Positions 8,630 to 18,407 of a stretch of DNA of 64,000 nt are shown here, one piece after another. The notes under the pieces were generated by a model that saw only the letters and a list, made by a program, of their open reading frames with translations, searched no databases and was not told the DNA's origin. Within the stretch, counting starts at the first letter, position 1. Each line of letters starts with the position of its first letter. The DNA comes from Streptomyces longwoodensis. Its GTDB lineage: Bacteria; Actinomycetota; Actinomycetes; Streptomycetales; Streptomycetaceae. A program made the translations under genes and the position numbers. Location: assembly GCF_001514125.1 (NCBI RefSeq), contig NZ_KQ948552.1, positions 248,001 through 312,000 on the forward strand. Direction: 5' to 3'.

Positions 8630-10729
8630 TCAGCGGGCGCCGGGGTCGCGTTCGGGCACGACGAACTCGCACCACACGCACTTGCCGCCGCCGCGCGCCT
8701 CCACGCCCCACACGTCGGCCAGCAGGTCGACCAGGAGCAGGCCCCGTCCCGACACGCCCGACTCGCCGGCCTCGCGGCGGCGCGGGAGGGCGCTGGAGGA
8801 GTCCTCGACCTCGACGCGCAGTCGGCGGTCGGCGGCGTTGAGCACCCGCAGGGTGACGATCGCGGCGCCCTCGGTGTGCATGAGGGCGTTGGTGACGAGT
8901 TCGTCGGCGACCAGTTCGATCTCGTCGGCGCGCTCGCGGGCGCCCCACGCGCGCGTGGCGGCGCGGATCATGTGCCGGGCGTGGGTCAGCGCTTCCGGGT
9001 CGCCGGGCGCCACGTGCTGCTGGAGCCGTCCGCCGGGCTGCGGGGTGTCCTGGCCGCGCCGGCGCAGCAGGAGCAGGGCCACGTCGTCGTCCCCTTCCCG
9101 TTCGTCGGCCACCTCGATGAGGCGGTCGGCGAGGTCGCGCACGTCGTCGGGGCCGGTGGCGATGAGCGCGGCCAGGGCCCGCATGCCGTCGTCGAGGTCG
9201 GCGCCGGGCTGTTCCACCAGGCCGTCGGTGCACAGCAGCAGGGTGTGGCCGGGGTCGAGTTCGAGGGTGCCGACGGGGTACTCCAGGGTGCCGAACTCCA
9301 CCGACAGGCCGAGCGGCAGCCCGCCGGGCACGGGGACGCGGCGGCAGCCGCCGTCCGGGGCGCGCACCAGCGGGTCGATGTGGCCGGCCCGCACCACCTG
9401 GACGACGCCGGTGGCGAGGTCGGCCTCGGCGTACAGGCAGGTCGCGAAGCGGTCGGTGTCCAGTTCGTGCAGGAAGACCGAGGCGCGGGCCATCACGGTG
9501 GCCGGGGTGTGGCCCTCGGCGGCGTAGGCGCGCAGCACGATGCGCAGCTGGCCCATGACGGCGGCGGCGTGCGTGTCGTGGCCCTGGACGTCGCCGATGA
9601 CGGCGCCGACGCGCCCGCCGGGCAGCGGGATCAGGTCGTACCAGTCGCCGCCGATGTCCCGGCCCGCTGAGCCGCCGATGGTGGCGGCGCGGTAGCGCAC
9701 GGCGACGTCGGCGCCGGGCACGCTGGGGATGGTGCGCGGCAGCATGGCCTGCTGGAGGCCCTGGGCGATGTCCTGCTCCTCCTCGTAGAACATCGCGCGC
9801 TGCAGGCTCTGGGCGATGCTGCTGCCGAGGGCGACGAGGATGTTGCGCTCCTCGGGGGTGAAGCCACTGCGGTCGCTGTAGAGCAGGCCCATGGCGCCGA
9901 TGGGGCGGGCCTGCACGATGAGCGGCAGGTAGGCCGCCGAGGTGATGGCGAGGTCGGTGAGGTGCGGCCAGAGGATGGGGTAGCCGGCGGCGAACTCCTC
10001 GGGTGACTCGATGAACCGGGGGCGCAGGGTGCGCACCACCTCGCTCATCGGGTACGGCTCGTCGATGCGGGTGACCAGGGTGCCGGGCACGAAGCTGCCG
10101 GCCGGTCCCTCGGCGACGAGCCGGATCCGGCCGGCCTCGACCAGGCCCATGACCAGGCTGGTCGCGCCGAGGTGGGTGAGGCCGTGGGTGTCCTTGAGGA
10201 CGTCGATGACGTCCTGGACCGTGCGGGCGTGGGCGAGGGCGGCCGTGGCGAGCTGGACCACGTTGGTCTGCTGGCTGCGGGCGTCGTCGAGGGCGGCCCC
10301 CTGGCGGCGGTCGGCGAGGTCGCTGAGCTCCTCGGTGGCGTCGCGGACGATGCCGACGATCCGGCGGGGGCGGCCGGTGTCGTCGCGGCGGATGTAGCCC
10401 TGGGTGTGGGTCCAGCGCAGGGAGCCGTCGCGCAGGCGCATGCGGAAGTAGGCGCCGTAGTTCTCGCTGCCGTCCTTGATGGCCTGGGTGACGAGCGCGT
10501 CCAGGCGCTGGGCCTCGGCGGGCGGCACGCGCGGGGCCAGGTTCTCGGGGTGGCCGTCGTATTCCTCGGGGCGCAGGTCGAAGATCTCGCGGGCGCGGGC
10601 GTCCATGTGGAACAGGCCGCTGTCCAGGTCCCAGTCGAAACTGCCCATGCGGTTGAGCGCCAGGATCGGGTCCGGGTGGGCGGGCCAGTCGTCCGGGAGT
10701 GACAGGGCACTCGCTCCCCGATCAGCCAT
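8630..10729 (-). CDS. PAS-GAF-PP2C (SpoIIE)-HATPase regulatory phosphatase
   Basis: A 699-residue multidomain signalling protein. A PAS domain occupies roughly residues 20-135 and a GAF domain about 160-310. A SpoIIE-type PP2C phosphatase follows at about 330-545, with metal-binding aspartates in GGDWYDLIPL and IGDVQGHD. A C-terminal HATPase_c anti-sigma-like kinase domain at about 575-690 has the N-box VADELVTNALMHT. Such fusions are abundant in Streptomyces and control partner-switching of anti-sigma antagonists. The ATG at 10729 has an AGGTGG site upstream. The ligand of the sensor part cannot be read from sequence. Confidence 0.93.
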   Translation of the reverse strand: MADRGASALSLPDDWPAHPDPILALNRMGSFDWDLDSGLFHMDARAREIFDLRPEEYDGHPENLAPRVPPAEAQRLDALVTQAIKDGSENYGAYFRMRLRDGSLRWTHTQGYIRRDDTGRPRRIVGIVRDATEELSDLADRRQGAALDDARSQQTNVVQLATAALAHARTVQDVIDVLKDTHGLTHLGATSLVMGLVEAGRIRLVAEGPAGSFVPGTLVTRIDEPYPMSEVVRTLRPRFIESPEEFAAGYPILWPHLTDLAITSAAYLPLIVQARPIGAMGLLYSDRSGFTPEERNILVALGSSIAQSLQRAMFYEEEQDIAQGLQQAMLPRTIPSVPGADVAVRYRAATIGGSAGRDIGGDWYDLIPLPGGRVGAVIGDVQGHDTHAAAVMGQLRIVLRAYAAEGHTPATVMARASVFLHELDTDRFATCLYAEADLATGVVQVVRAGHIDPLVRAPDGGCRRVPVPGGLPLGLSVEFGTLEYPVGTLELDPGHTLLLCTDGLVEQPGADLDDGMRALAALIATGPDDVRDLADRLIEVADEREGDDDVALLLLRRRGQDTPQPGGRLQQHVAPGDPEALTHARHMIRAATRAWGARERADEIELVADELVTNALMHTEGAAIVTLRVLNAADRRLRVEVEDSSSALPRRREAGESGVSGRGLLLVDLLADVWGVEARGGGKCVWCEFVVPERDPGAR

Positions 10730-10789
10730 GGAGCCACCTTGCCAGCATTCGTCCGATTCTTCGACCGGTGGGGCGGACGGGCACGGTGG

Positions 10790-11884
10790 TCAGCCGGGCA
10801 GGGCGCCGGCGTACGCGTCCGCCGGGTCGCTGCCGCCGGGCGCGCCGGTGGGGCTCCCGTCCAGGGCGGTGTCCGGGAAGCCGTCCACCAGGTCGTCCGG
10901 GACGAGCCCGCCGCCGTCAGGGACGACGGGGACCTCGGGCACCATCACCGGGCCCAAGTCGTCCACGTCGTCCACGAGGCCCGACGGGGCGTCACCGGCC
11001 GGGTCCGGCGCGGTCACGGGCAGGTCCGGGGCGGCCGCGACCGGCTGCTCCTGGGGACGTCGGGCCGGGGCGGCGGGGTTCAGCGGCCGGCGGGCGGGCG
11101 GGGGCACCGCGCCCGCGCGCGGTTCGGGTGCCGGGGAGGTCACCGCCCAGGCCGGTGCCGGCAGGGCGCGGTCGCGGGAGGCGTCCGGGCCGGGGCCGCG
11201 CTCGATCCAGGCGCGGGTGACGACGTCGACGAGCGTGAGGAGGGTGAGCGCACGGGGCGCGGGGGTCACGACGACCACCTGGCCGGGCCGGTAGTCCGGC
11301 CACGGCAGGCTGCGCGGGCTCGTCGCCCCGGGCGTGGCCGTGGGCGGGCGCAGCGGGTTGCCACAGGCGCAGCGCAGCCGGGGCACGCCCCGGTCGTCGA
11401 CGAGGACGGCGGTGCCCGCCTGGAGCACGGCCTGGCGAGCGGTGGCGCGGCCGTCGCGGTAGCCGTGGTCGGTGACGCGGGTGTCGGCGCGCAGCACGAC
11501 CGGGGTGAGGGCGCGCAGGTGGCCGGGGACCGCGGACGCGGCGACGCCCTCGGCGCGGGCGAAGGCGGCGGCCTTGGCGCGGTCGGCGGTGAGCAGGGCG
11601 ATCTGGCGTTCGACGTCGCAGCCGGCGACGCCCTGGACGCCGCCGTACAGGCCGGGCGTGCCGCCGGACACCGAGCGCGGTCGGCCGCCCGCCGTGGTGG
11701 CGGGTGCCGGGGGCGTGGACGGGACCGTGACCGTGGAGCGGGTGAAGGGGTCGGGGCCCTGGGCCGCGACGGGCTGGAGGACGACGTGCTCCGGCCGGGA
11801 GGGGGTGTCACCGCCGCAGCCGGTGAGCAGGAGCGCGCCCGCGAGGGCGCAGGCGAGGACGCACACTCCACGGGGTGGCCGCAC
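10790..11884 (-). CDS. secreted lipoprotein, DUF6777-like
   Basis: A 364-residue lipoprotein. I start it at GTG 11884 because a GGAGGG site lies just upstream and because this gives a compact signal peptide ending in a perfect lipobox (LTGC, Cys23). The frame is open to an ATG at 11953 but that would bury the signal. The conserved core includes PGLYGGVQGVAGCD, the region around LTPVVLRADTRV, and RCACGNPLRPP, which I associate with DUF6777. The C-terminal 130 residues are proline- and aspartate-rich and low complexity. The function is unknown; by topology it faces the outside of the membrane. It is divergent from the next gene. Confidence 0.8.
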   Translation of the reverse strand: MRPPRGVCVLACALAGALLLTGCGGDTPSRPEHVVLQPVAAQGPDPFTRSTVTVPSTPPAPATTAGGRPRSVSGGTPGLYGGVQGVAGCDVERQIALLTADRAKAAAFARAEGVAASAVPGHLRALTPVVLRADTRVTDHGYRDGRATARQAVLQAGTAVLVDDRGVPRLRCACGNPLRPPTATPGATSPRSLPWPDYRPGQVVVVTPAPRALTLLTLVDVVTRAWIERGPGPDASRDRALPAPAWAVTSPAPEPRAGAVPPPARRPLNPAAPARRPQEQPVAAAPDLPVTAPDPAGDAPSGLVDDVDDLGPVMVPEVPVVPDGGGLVPDDLVDGFPDTALDGSPTGAPGGSDPADAYAGALPG

Positions 11885-12043
11885 GTCGCCCTCCTGCCTC
11901 GTACCGGGCCACGCCACGGCGCGGACCACACCTTTCGACCGGTTCGGGATCATTGTCTGCTGTGATGGCCGCGGTTGCGCAAGCGCAGGTCATGGAACAC
12001 GCCCCGTGACGGACGCAGGCGTCAGGAGAGGAGCGAGGTCCCC

Positions 12044-13465
12044 GTGGACTGGTTCACCGCACCCGGCTACTGGCTGAGCCGGCTGGTCTTCCAGCGGGCC
12101 CTCGCCGGGGTCTACCTGGTCGCCTTCCTCACGGCGGCCCTGCAGTTCCGAGCACTGCTGGGCGAGCGGGGCATGCTGCCCGTCCCGCGGTTCGTGGCCC
12201 GGGTGCCGTTCCGGCGGGCGCCGAGCCTGTTCCACTGGCGCTACTCCGACCGGCTGTTCGCGGCCTGCTCCTGGACGGGGTGCGCGGTGTCGGCGGCGCT
12301 GCTCGCGGGGGTCGACGGGTACCTGCCGCTGGGGGCGGCGATGGCGCTGTGGCTGGTGCCGTGGGCGCTGTACCTGTCGATCGTGAACGTCGGGCAGACC
12401 TGGTACGGCTTCGGCTGGGAGTCGCTGCTGCTGGAGACCGGGTTCCTCGCGGTCTTCCTGGGCAACGACGAGGTGGCGCCGCCGGTCGTGGTGCTCTTCC
12501 TGCTGCGCTGGCTGCTGTTCCGGGTGGAGTTCGGGGCGGGACTGATCAAGATGCGGGGGGACGCCTGCTGGCGGAACCTGACGTGTCTGCACCACCACCA
12601 CGAGACCCAGCCGATGCCGGGCCCGCTGAGCTGGTACTTCCACCACCTGCCGGGACCGCTGCACAAAGTGGAGGTGGCCGCCAACCACCTGACCCAACTG
12701 GTCGTGCCCTTCCTGTTGTTCACGCCCCAGCCGGTGGCGACGGCCGCCGCGGCGCTGATGGTCCTCACCCAGCTGTGGCTGGTGCTCAGCGGCAACTTCG
12801 CCTGGCTGAACTGGATCACCATCGTGCTCGCCGTGCCCGCCCTGCGGCTCCCCTACGACACCCCGTCCGTACCGGGTGCCCCGCTCTGGTACGAGGTCGT
12901 CGTGCTCGTGGTGGCCGCACTGCTGCTGTTCCTCAGCTACCGCCCGGTCGTCAACATGCTCTCCCGCCGCCAGGTGATGAACCGCTCCTTCGACCCGCTC
13001 CACCTGGTCAACACCTACGGCGCGTTCGGCAGCGTCAGCCGGGTGCGCCACGAGATCGTCGTCGAGGGCACGCTCGACGAGGTGCCCCGGGAGGACGGGG
13101 ACTGGCGGGCCTACGAGTTCCGCGGCAAGCCGGGCGACCCGCGGCGCTGGCCGCGCCAGTTCGCGCCGTACCACCTGCGGCTGGACTGGATGATGTGGTT
13201 CGCCGCCCTCTCCCCCGGCTACGCCGGGACGTGGTTCGCGGCGCTGGTGGAACGGCTGCTGGAGAACGACCCCGCCACGCTGCGGCTGCTGCGCCGCTCG
13301 CCCTTCCCGCCCGACCGGCCGCCGCGCCACGTCCGCGCCCGTCTCTTCCGTTACCGGTACACGACCTGGCGGGAGCTGCGGGAGACGGGCGCGTGCTGGG
13401 AGCGCACCTACGTGCGCGAGTACCTGCCGCCGACGCGGCTGACCGCGCCCGTGCGGGAGCCGTAG
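12044..13465 (+). CDS. lipase maturation factor family membrane protein
   Basis: A 473-residue polytopic membrane protein starting at GTG 12044, after GGAGAGGAGCGAGG. It carries the conserved features of the LMF1-like family: WYGFGWESLLLETGF, LLFRVEFGAGLIKMRGD, a CLHHHHETQPMPGPLSWYFH loop and NFAWLNWITI. In vertebrates LMF1 helps fold dimeric lipases. In bacteria the role is unknown. About six to eight membrane segments lie in the first 330 residues, followed by a soluble C-terminal part. The gene is divergent from the lipoprotein and its stop is 2 bp from that of the convergent reductase. Confidence 0.87.
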   Translation: MDWFTAPGYWLSRLVFQRALAGVYLVAFLTAALQFRALLGERGMLPVPRFVARVPFRRAPSLFHWRYSDRLFAACSWTGCAVSAALLAGVDGYLPLGAAMALWLVPWALYLSIVNVGQTWYGFGWESLLLETGFLAVFLGNDEVAPPVVVLFLLRWLLFRVEFGAGLIKMRGDACWRNLTCLHHHHETQPMPGPLSWYFHHLPGPLHKVEVAANHLTQLVVPFLLFTPQPVATAAAALMVLTQLWLVLSGNFAWLNWITIVLAVPALRLPYDTPSVPGAPLWYEVVVLVVAALLLFLSYRPVVNMLSRRQVMNRSFDPLHLVNTYGAFGSVSRVRHEIVVEGTLDEVPREDGDWRAYEFRGKPGDPRRWPRQFAPYHLRLDWMMWFAALSPGYAGTWFAALVERLLENDPATLRLLRRSPFPPDRPPRHVRARLFRYRYTTWRELRETGACWERTYVREYLPPTRLTAPVREP

Positions 13466-13467
13466 CG

Positions 13468-14457
13468 TCACGGTGTCCCGGCGGGCAGCAGGCCTTTCTC
13501 GCGCAGCTCCTGCCAGAAGGCCTCCGGGACCGGAGTGGCGAACTGCTCGGCGCAGTCGGCGACTTCGGCCGCCGAGCGGGTGCCCACCAGGACGGCGGCG
13601 ACGGCGGGGTGGGCGGAGCAGAAGCGCAGGGCGGCGCCGCGCAGACCGGTGCCGTGCCGCTCGGCCACCTCTTCGATCCGCAGGGCGCAGTCCAGCATCT
13701 CCGGCGGTGCCGTCGCGTAGTTGTACGTCGCTCCGGGCCTCGGGTTGGCGAGCAGGCCCGAGTTGAAGGGGCCGCCGATGACGACCGACACGCCCCGCCG
13801 CGCCGCCTCGGGCAGCAGCTCGGCGCCTGCCCGCTGGTCCAGCAGGGTGTAGCGGCCGGCGCACAGCACCACGTCGACGTCCGTGTCGCGCACGAACCGG
13901 GTCAGCATCTCCGCCTGGTTCATCCCGGCGCCGATCGCGCCCACGACGCCCTCCGCGCGCAGGCGCTCCAGCGCCGGGTACCCCTCGCGGAAGGCCTCCT
14001 CGGCGTGGTCGTCGGGGTCGTGCAGGTAGACCACGTCGACCCGGTCGAGGCCGAGGCGCTCCAGGCTCGCCTCCAGGGTGCGGCGGACGCCGTCGGCGCT
14101 GAAGTCCCACACCCGGCGGGAGGCCGCCGGGACGGCGAAGCCGTGGGCCAGGTCGTCGCCGCCCGCGTCGGAGGGCTCCAGCCGGCGGCCGACCTTGGTG
14201 GAGACCGTGTAGTCGGCGCGCGGGTGCGCGCGCAGGGCCGCGCCCAGGCGCCGTTCGGACAGGCCGAGCCCGTAGTGCGGGGCGGTGTCGAAGTAGCGGA
14301 TGCCGTGCTGCCAGGCGGCGGCCACCGCCTCGTGGGCCTGCTCCTCGCCGAGCGGGGTGTAGAGGTTGCCGATCGCCGCGGCGCCGAAGGCCAGCGGGCT
14401 GACCGGGACGCCGCTCCGGCCGAGGGTCCTCGTCGTGCGGGCGGGAGTCGGGGACAC
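13468..14457 (-). CDS. aldo/keto reductase
   Basis: A 329-residue TIM-barrel reductase. The catalytic tetrad is visible as Asp and Tyr in FDTAPHYGLGLSE, Lys in VSTKVGR and His in VVYLHDPD. The C-terminal NADP-binding loop has VLVGTRSAAEV. The layout resembles D-threo-aldose or L-fucose dehydrogenases, which oxidise sugars with NAD(P), but the substrate cannot be assigned. No sugar-catabolism gene is adjacent. It is divergent from the amidase gene across about 215 bp. Confidence 0.9.
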   Translation of the reverse strand: MSPTPARTTRTLGRSGVPVSPLAFGAAAIGNLYTPLGEEQAHEAVAAAWQHGIRYFDTAPHYGLGLSERRLGAALRAHPRADYTVSTKVGRRLEPSDAGGDDLAHGFAVPAASRRVWDFSADGVRRTLEASLERLGLDRVDVVYLHDPDDHAEEAFREGYPALERLRAEGVVGAIGAGMNQAEMLTRFVRDTDVDVVLCAGRYTLLDQRAGAELLPEAARRGVSVVIGGPFNSGLLANPRPGATYNYATAPPEMLDCALRIEEVAERHGTGLRGAALRFCSAHPAVAAVLVGTRSAAEVADCAEQFATPVPEAFWQELREKGLLPAGTP

Positions 14458-14672
14458 GGAGGTCCTTTCGCCTACGGGAGCGGGGGCGTGCTCCGCATAC
14501 TTATCAGACCACCTCGCCTACGGGACTTCGGCGTCCCCGGTCCCCGCGCCCACGGCGGAAGCCGTCTTCCCCCGCCGCCCCCCGCCGCCCCCTCGACGTG
14601 ACGGCCCGGCCGGTGCACAGTTCTCCCTACGTCCTCACCAGCACGACCCCAGCACGCACCCGAGGAGCCCCC

Positions 14673-16016
14673 GTGACCAGCTGGACCGGCCGTACCGCCG
14701 TCGAGATCGCCGCCGCCGTCCGCGAGAAGCGGGTGACGCCGCGGGAGGTCGTCGCCGACCACCTCGCCCGGCTCGAGCGGCTGGACGGCCGGATCGGGGC
14801 GTTCCGCACGGTGCGGGCCGAGGCGGCCCTGACCGAGGCCGACGAGGTGGCGTCCCGCGCGGACCTGGCCGAGCTGCCGCTCGCGGGCGTGCCGGTGGCG
14901 GTCAAGGACAACCTCGCGGTGCGCGGCGAGAGCATGCGCGTCGGCTCGTCCGCGACCCCGGACGCGCCGGCCACCGAGGACCACGTGACGGTGGCCCGGC
15001 TGCGGGCCGCGGGCGCGGTGGTCGTGGGCCTGACGAACGTGCCCGAGCTGTGCGTGTTCGGGACCACCGAAGGCGTCCACGGCACCGCCCGCAACCCCTG
15101 GGACACCTCCCGCACGGCGGGCGGCTCCTCCGGCGGCAGCGCGGCCGCGGTCGCCGCCGGGTTCGTCCCGCTCGCGCTCGGCAACGACGGGATGGGCTCG
15201 CTGCGCATCCCCGCGGCCAACTGCGGCCTGGTCACGATCAAACCGGGCCACGGCCTGGTGCCGGCCGGGATCGGCGAGGGCGACTGGTTCGGCATGTCGG
15301 AGAACGGTCCGCTGGCGACGACGGTGGCGGACGCGCGGCTGATGCTGTCGGTGCTCGCGGACGCGGAGGTCCCCCGCCCCGAGGAACCCGGTGTGCTGCG
15401 CGTCGCGCTGTCGCTGCGCAGTCCGCTGGCCGGGGTCGCGATCAGCGCGCCGTTCGCGTCGGCGGCGCGGGAGGCGGCCGGGCTGCTGGAGCGGGCCGGG
15501 CACCGGGTGGCGCGGGCGGAGCCGCCGTATCCGCTGTCGCTGGGCGTCACGGCGCTCGGGCACTGGACGGCGGGCACGGCCGTGGACGCGCGGGGACTGG
15601 ACCCCCGGCTGCTGGCCCGGCGCACCCGGGTGCACGCGGCCGTGGGGCGCCGGTTCGTCGGCGCGGCCCGGGAGGGCACGGCACGCGAGCGGCTGCGGCA
15701 GCGGCTGGAGCCGTTCTTCACCGAGTACGACGTGCTGCTCACCCCGGCGCTGGCCCGCCGCTCCCCGCGCTCGGTGCCGTGGCACGAGCGGGGCTGGCTG
15801 CCCAACGTGCTGGTGAACACGGCGTATTCGCCGCTCACCCCGCCGTGGAACCTGACCGGCTGGCCCGCGATGGCGGTCCCCTTCGACGCGCTGCCGTCCG
15901 GTGCGCCGACGGCGGTGCAGCTGGTGGGCCGCCCGGGCTCGGAGGCGCGGCTGCTGCGGCTGGCGGAGCAGCTGGAGGAACTCCGGCCGTGGCGCCGTAC
16001 GGCGCCCCTGCGCTGA
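14673..16016 (+). CDS. amidase signature family hydrolase
   Basis: A 447-residue enzyme with the amidase Ser-cisSer-Lys triad: the lysine in VAVKDN, the glycine-serine loop GGSSGGSAAAVAAG and the nucleophile serine in GMGSLRIPA. I use GTG 14673, which follows a GAGGAG site; an upstream ATG in frame would add 25 residues with no homology. Family members hydrolyse amides such as Glu-tRNA, aliphatic amides or urethanes. There are no gatB/gatC genes alongside, so this is a stand-alone amidase of unknown substrate. Confidence 0.9.
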   Translation: MTSWTGRTAVEIAAAVREKRVTPREVVADHLARLERLDGRIGAFRTVRAEAALTEADEVASRADLAELPLAGVPVAVKDNLAVRGESMRVGSSATPDAPATEDHVTVARLRAAGAVVVGLTNVPELCVFGTTEGVHGTARNPWDTSRTAGGSSGGSAAAVAAGFVPLALGNDGMGSLRIPAANCGLVTIKPGHGLVPAGIGEGDWFGMSENGPLATTVADARLMLSVLADAEVPRPEEPGVLRVALSLRSPLAGVAISAPFASAAREAAGLLERAGHRVARAEPPYPLSLGVTALGHWTAGTAVDARGLDPRLLARRTRVHAAVGRRFVGAAREGTARERLRQRLEPFFTEYDVLLTPALARRSPRSVPWHERGWLPNVLVNTAYSPLTPPWNLTGWPAMAVPFDALPSGAPTAVQLVGRPGSEARLLRLAEQLEELRPWRRTAPLR

Positions 16017-16100
16017 GACGACCGGCTCGCTCTTCGTGCTGCTGTCCGCATGGCCCGCTGCCTGGCGGCCTCCGAGCAGGGAGACATGAGGCCCGGAGGG

Positions 16101-17528
16101 TCAGGCGGGCTGCCGCGCCGGCGGGGAGGCGGGGCTCGGCGAGGGTGCCTTCGGTGGCGCTGTGCGGGCCAGGAGCAGGAGCAGTCCGCCGCAGGCCGCG
16201 ACCAGGGCCCAGCCGGGGCGGGAGGCGTGGGCGAGCCCCGCCGGGGTGGCGGCCGTGACCAGGCCGCCAGCGAGGGCGATGCCGAGGGCGGCGCCGAGTT
16301 GCCTCGCGGTGGAGGTGATCGCCCCGGCCACGCCGGCGCGGGCGGGCGGCAGTCCGTTGACCGCGGTGTTGGTGATCGGAGCGTTGGCGAAGCCGAACCC
16401 GATGCCGATGAACAGGTAGGCGGCCAGCAGCAGGAGCACGCTCGTGTGCGGGGTGAGCCCGACCAGGCACAGGGCGCCGGCCGCGATGGAGGCGCCGCCC
16501 AGGAGCAGCGGCCGTCGCGGTCCCGTGCTGCCGACCATCCGGCCGGACCAGGGGGCGCAGACGGTCGCTCCGACGGCCAGGGGCAAGGTCGCCAGGCCGG
16601 CGGCCAGGGGCGTCCACTGCCGGGTGTGCTGCAGGTAGAGGGTGTTCAGCAGCAGCGTCATGTTGAGGGCGACGAACACGGCCACCGCGCCGACGACGGC
16701 GCCGCTGAAGGCCGGGCGCTTGAAGAGACGCAGGTCCATGAGCGGTTCAGCGCGGCGGGACTCCACCCGCACGAATGCGGCTGCCGCCGCGGCGGCCCCG
16801 GCGCACCCCGCCAGCGCCGCGGGCGAGGTCCAGCCGATGCGCGGTCCTTCGATGAGGACGCCGACCACGGCGGTGAGGACCACGGTCAGCAGGATCTGTC
16901 CGGGCAGGTCGAGCCGCCTGTTCCGCGGCGCCCGGGACTCCGGTACGAACACCGCGCTGAGCAGCAGGGCGGCGGCGATGACCGGGGCGTTGATCCAGAA
17001 CAGCGCCCGCCAGTCGAGCCCGTGGAGCAGCGCTCCGCCCGTGACAGGTCCGGCGGCCATGCTCAGCCCGAACACCGATGCCCAGGTGCCGATCGCCTGC
17101 GCCCGTTCCTTCGGGTCGGTCATCACGTTCACCACGATCGCGAGCGCCACCGGGCTGAGCATCGAGGCGCCGATGCCCTGCAGGGCACGCGCCGTGATGA
17201 GCAGGCCGGCCGACGGGGCGAGGGCGCAGAGCAGTGAGGCGGTGCCGAAGACGGCCAGTCCGCACTGGAACACCCGGCGGCGTCCGAAGCGGTCCGCCAG
17301 TGCGCCGGAGGAGATCAGACAGCTGGCCAGGACGAGGGTGTAGGCGTCCACGATCCATTCCAGTCCGCGGGTGCCGACCCGCACACCGCGTCCGATGGCC
17401 GGCAGGCCCACGTTGACGATGGTGGTGTCCAGTCCGACCAGGAACATGCTCAGGCAGCAGACGGCCAGGATCGTCCAGCGTCTGCGCGTACTGAGCGGGG
17501 AGGCTACGGGGTGGGTCGTCGCGGTCAT
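16101..17528 (-). CDS. MFS transporter, DHA2 (14-TMS) drug-exporter type
   Basis: A 475-residue membrane protein. It has motif D1-like FLVGLDTTIVNVGLP at the first membrane segment, motif A GALADRFGRRRVF in loop 2-3 and motif C-like GPVTGGALL in segment 5, the features of drug:proton antiporters of the DHA2 family. About 14 hydrophobic segments are present. The C-terminus ends in a Pro/Ala-rich tail. It is divergent from the XRE-cupin regulator gene with an inverted repeat in the 87-bp gap, so that protein probably controls it. The substrate is unknown. Confidence 0.92.
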   Translation of the reverse strand: MTATTHPVASPLSTRRRWTILAVCCLSMFLVGLDTTIVNVGLPAIGRGVRVGTRGLEWIVDAYTLVLASCLISSGALADRFGRRRVFQCGLAVFGTASLLCALAPSAGLLITARALQGIGASMLSPVALAIVVNVMTDPKERAQAIGTWASVFGLSMAAGPVTGGALLHGLDWRALFWINAPVIAAALLLSAVFVPESRAPRNRRLDLPGQILLTVVLTAVVGVLIEGPRIGWTSPAALAGCAGAAAAAAAFVRVESRRAEPLMDLRLFKRPAFSGAVVGAVAVFVALNMTLLLNTLYLQHTRQWTPLAAGLATLPLAVGATVCAPWSGRMVGSTGPRRPLLLGGASIAAGALCLVGLTPHTSVLLLLAAYLFIGIGFGFANAPITNTAVNGLPPARAGVAGAITSTARQLGAALGIALAGGLVTAATPAGLAHASRPGWALVAACGGLLLLLARTAPPKAPSPSPASPPARQPA

Positions 17529-17596
17529 GTCCGCCTCTGCTGTCCGGGAACCATGTCCGGCAAGGCTCGGGCCGCGCCGTGGCCACGGCCCAGCAG

Positions 17597-17615
17597 TTTT
17601 GCGGACCCTGCAAAA
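17597..17615. promoter_or_regulatory. inverted repeat, candidate operator for the XRE-cupin regulator
   Basis: TTTTGC (17597-17602) and GCAAAA (17610-17615) form perfect 6-bp arms around a 7-bp centre. The right arm touches the ATG at 17616. The position in the short divergent gap between regulator and transporter is what is expected of an autoregulatory operator that also represses the exporter. The assignment is from position and symmetry only. Confidence 0.55.
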
Positions 17616-18260
17616 ATGAGGGACATGGGTACCGAAGTCGAGGACGCGGAACTGGAGCAGACTCTCAACGGCATCGGGCCGCGGCTGCGCAAGCTGCGCC
17701 GGGACCGGGGACTCACGCTCGAGGCACTCGCCGCCGCGACCGGGATCTCCGTCAGCACGCTGTCACGGGTGGAGTCGGGCAGGCGCCGTCCGACGCTCGA
17801 TCTGCTCATCCCGCTGGCGCGGGCGCACCACGTCGCGCTCGACCAGCTGGTGGCGGCACCGGCCAGCGGTGACCCCCGGGTGCACCTGCGGCCCGTGTCC
17901 AAGGGGCGCGGCAGCGTCTTGGTGCCCCTGACGCAGTACCCGGGCCGGGTGCAGGTCTTCAAACAGGTGCTGGCGCACCGCGAGCCGGAACTCGTCACGC
18001 ACGAGGGCTACGAGTGGCTCTACGTCCTCGCCGGCCGGCTGCGCCTCGTCCTCGGGGCGCGGGAGTTCACGCTGCGACCCGGCGAAGTGGCCGAGTTCGA
18101 CACCACGGAGCCCCACTGGTTCGGGCCCGCGGACTCGAAGACCGTGGAGATCCTGCACCTGTTCGGTCCCCGCGGGGACCAGCCCACCGTCCGCACCAGA
18201 CCGGCCACCGCGGACCCCTCCCCGCCTGACGCCCCGAATCCGCCGACGACGGCAGGATGA
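17616..18260 (+). CDS. XRE-family transcriptional regulator with cupin domain
   Basis: A 214-residue protein with an N-terminal helix-turn-helix (RLRKLRRDRGLTLEALA, then SVSTLSRVESGRRRPTLDLL, about residues 25-75) and a C-terminal cupin (EPELVTHEGYEWLYVLAG, LRPGEVAEFDTTEPHWF, about 110-180). This architecture usually senses a small metabolite and represses a neighbouring operon. The start could be ATG 17616 or ATG 17625. No good Shine-Dalgarno precedes either, so a leaderless transcript is possible. It is divergent from the MFS exporter. Confidence 0.9.
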   Translation: MRDMGTEVEDAELEQTLNGIGPRLRKLRRDRGLTLEALAAATGISVSTLSRVESGRRRPTLDLLIPLARAHHVALDQLVAAPASGDPRVHLRPVSKGRGSVLVPLTQYPGRVQVFKQVLAHREPELVTHEGYEWLYVLAGRLRLVLGAREFTLRPGEVAEFDTTEPHWFGPADSKTVEILHLFGPRGDQPTVRTRPATADPSPPDAPNPPTTAG

Positions 18261-18407
18261 CCCGCACCCCGGCGCGCGGGCCGACCACAGTGGGCAGACC
18301 CGTCTCAGGGAACCGAGGGGCCGTCGGGTTCGCTGAACGGGGCGGGTATCGGGGCGACTTCGCCGCGCGACGGCTGCGGTCACCCGATGCATCGTCCGGC
18401 ACGGCCG

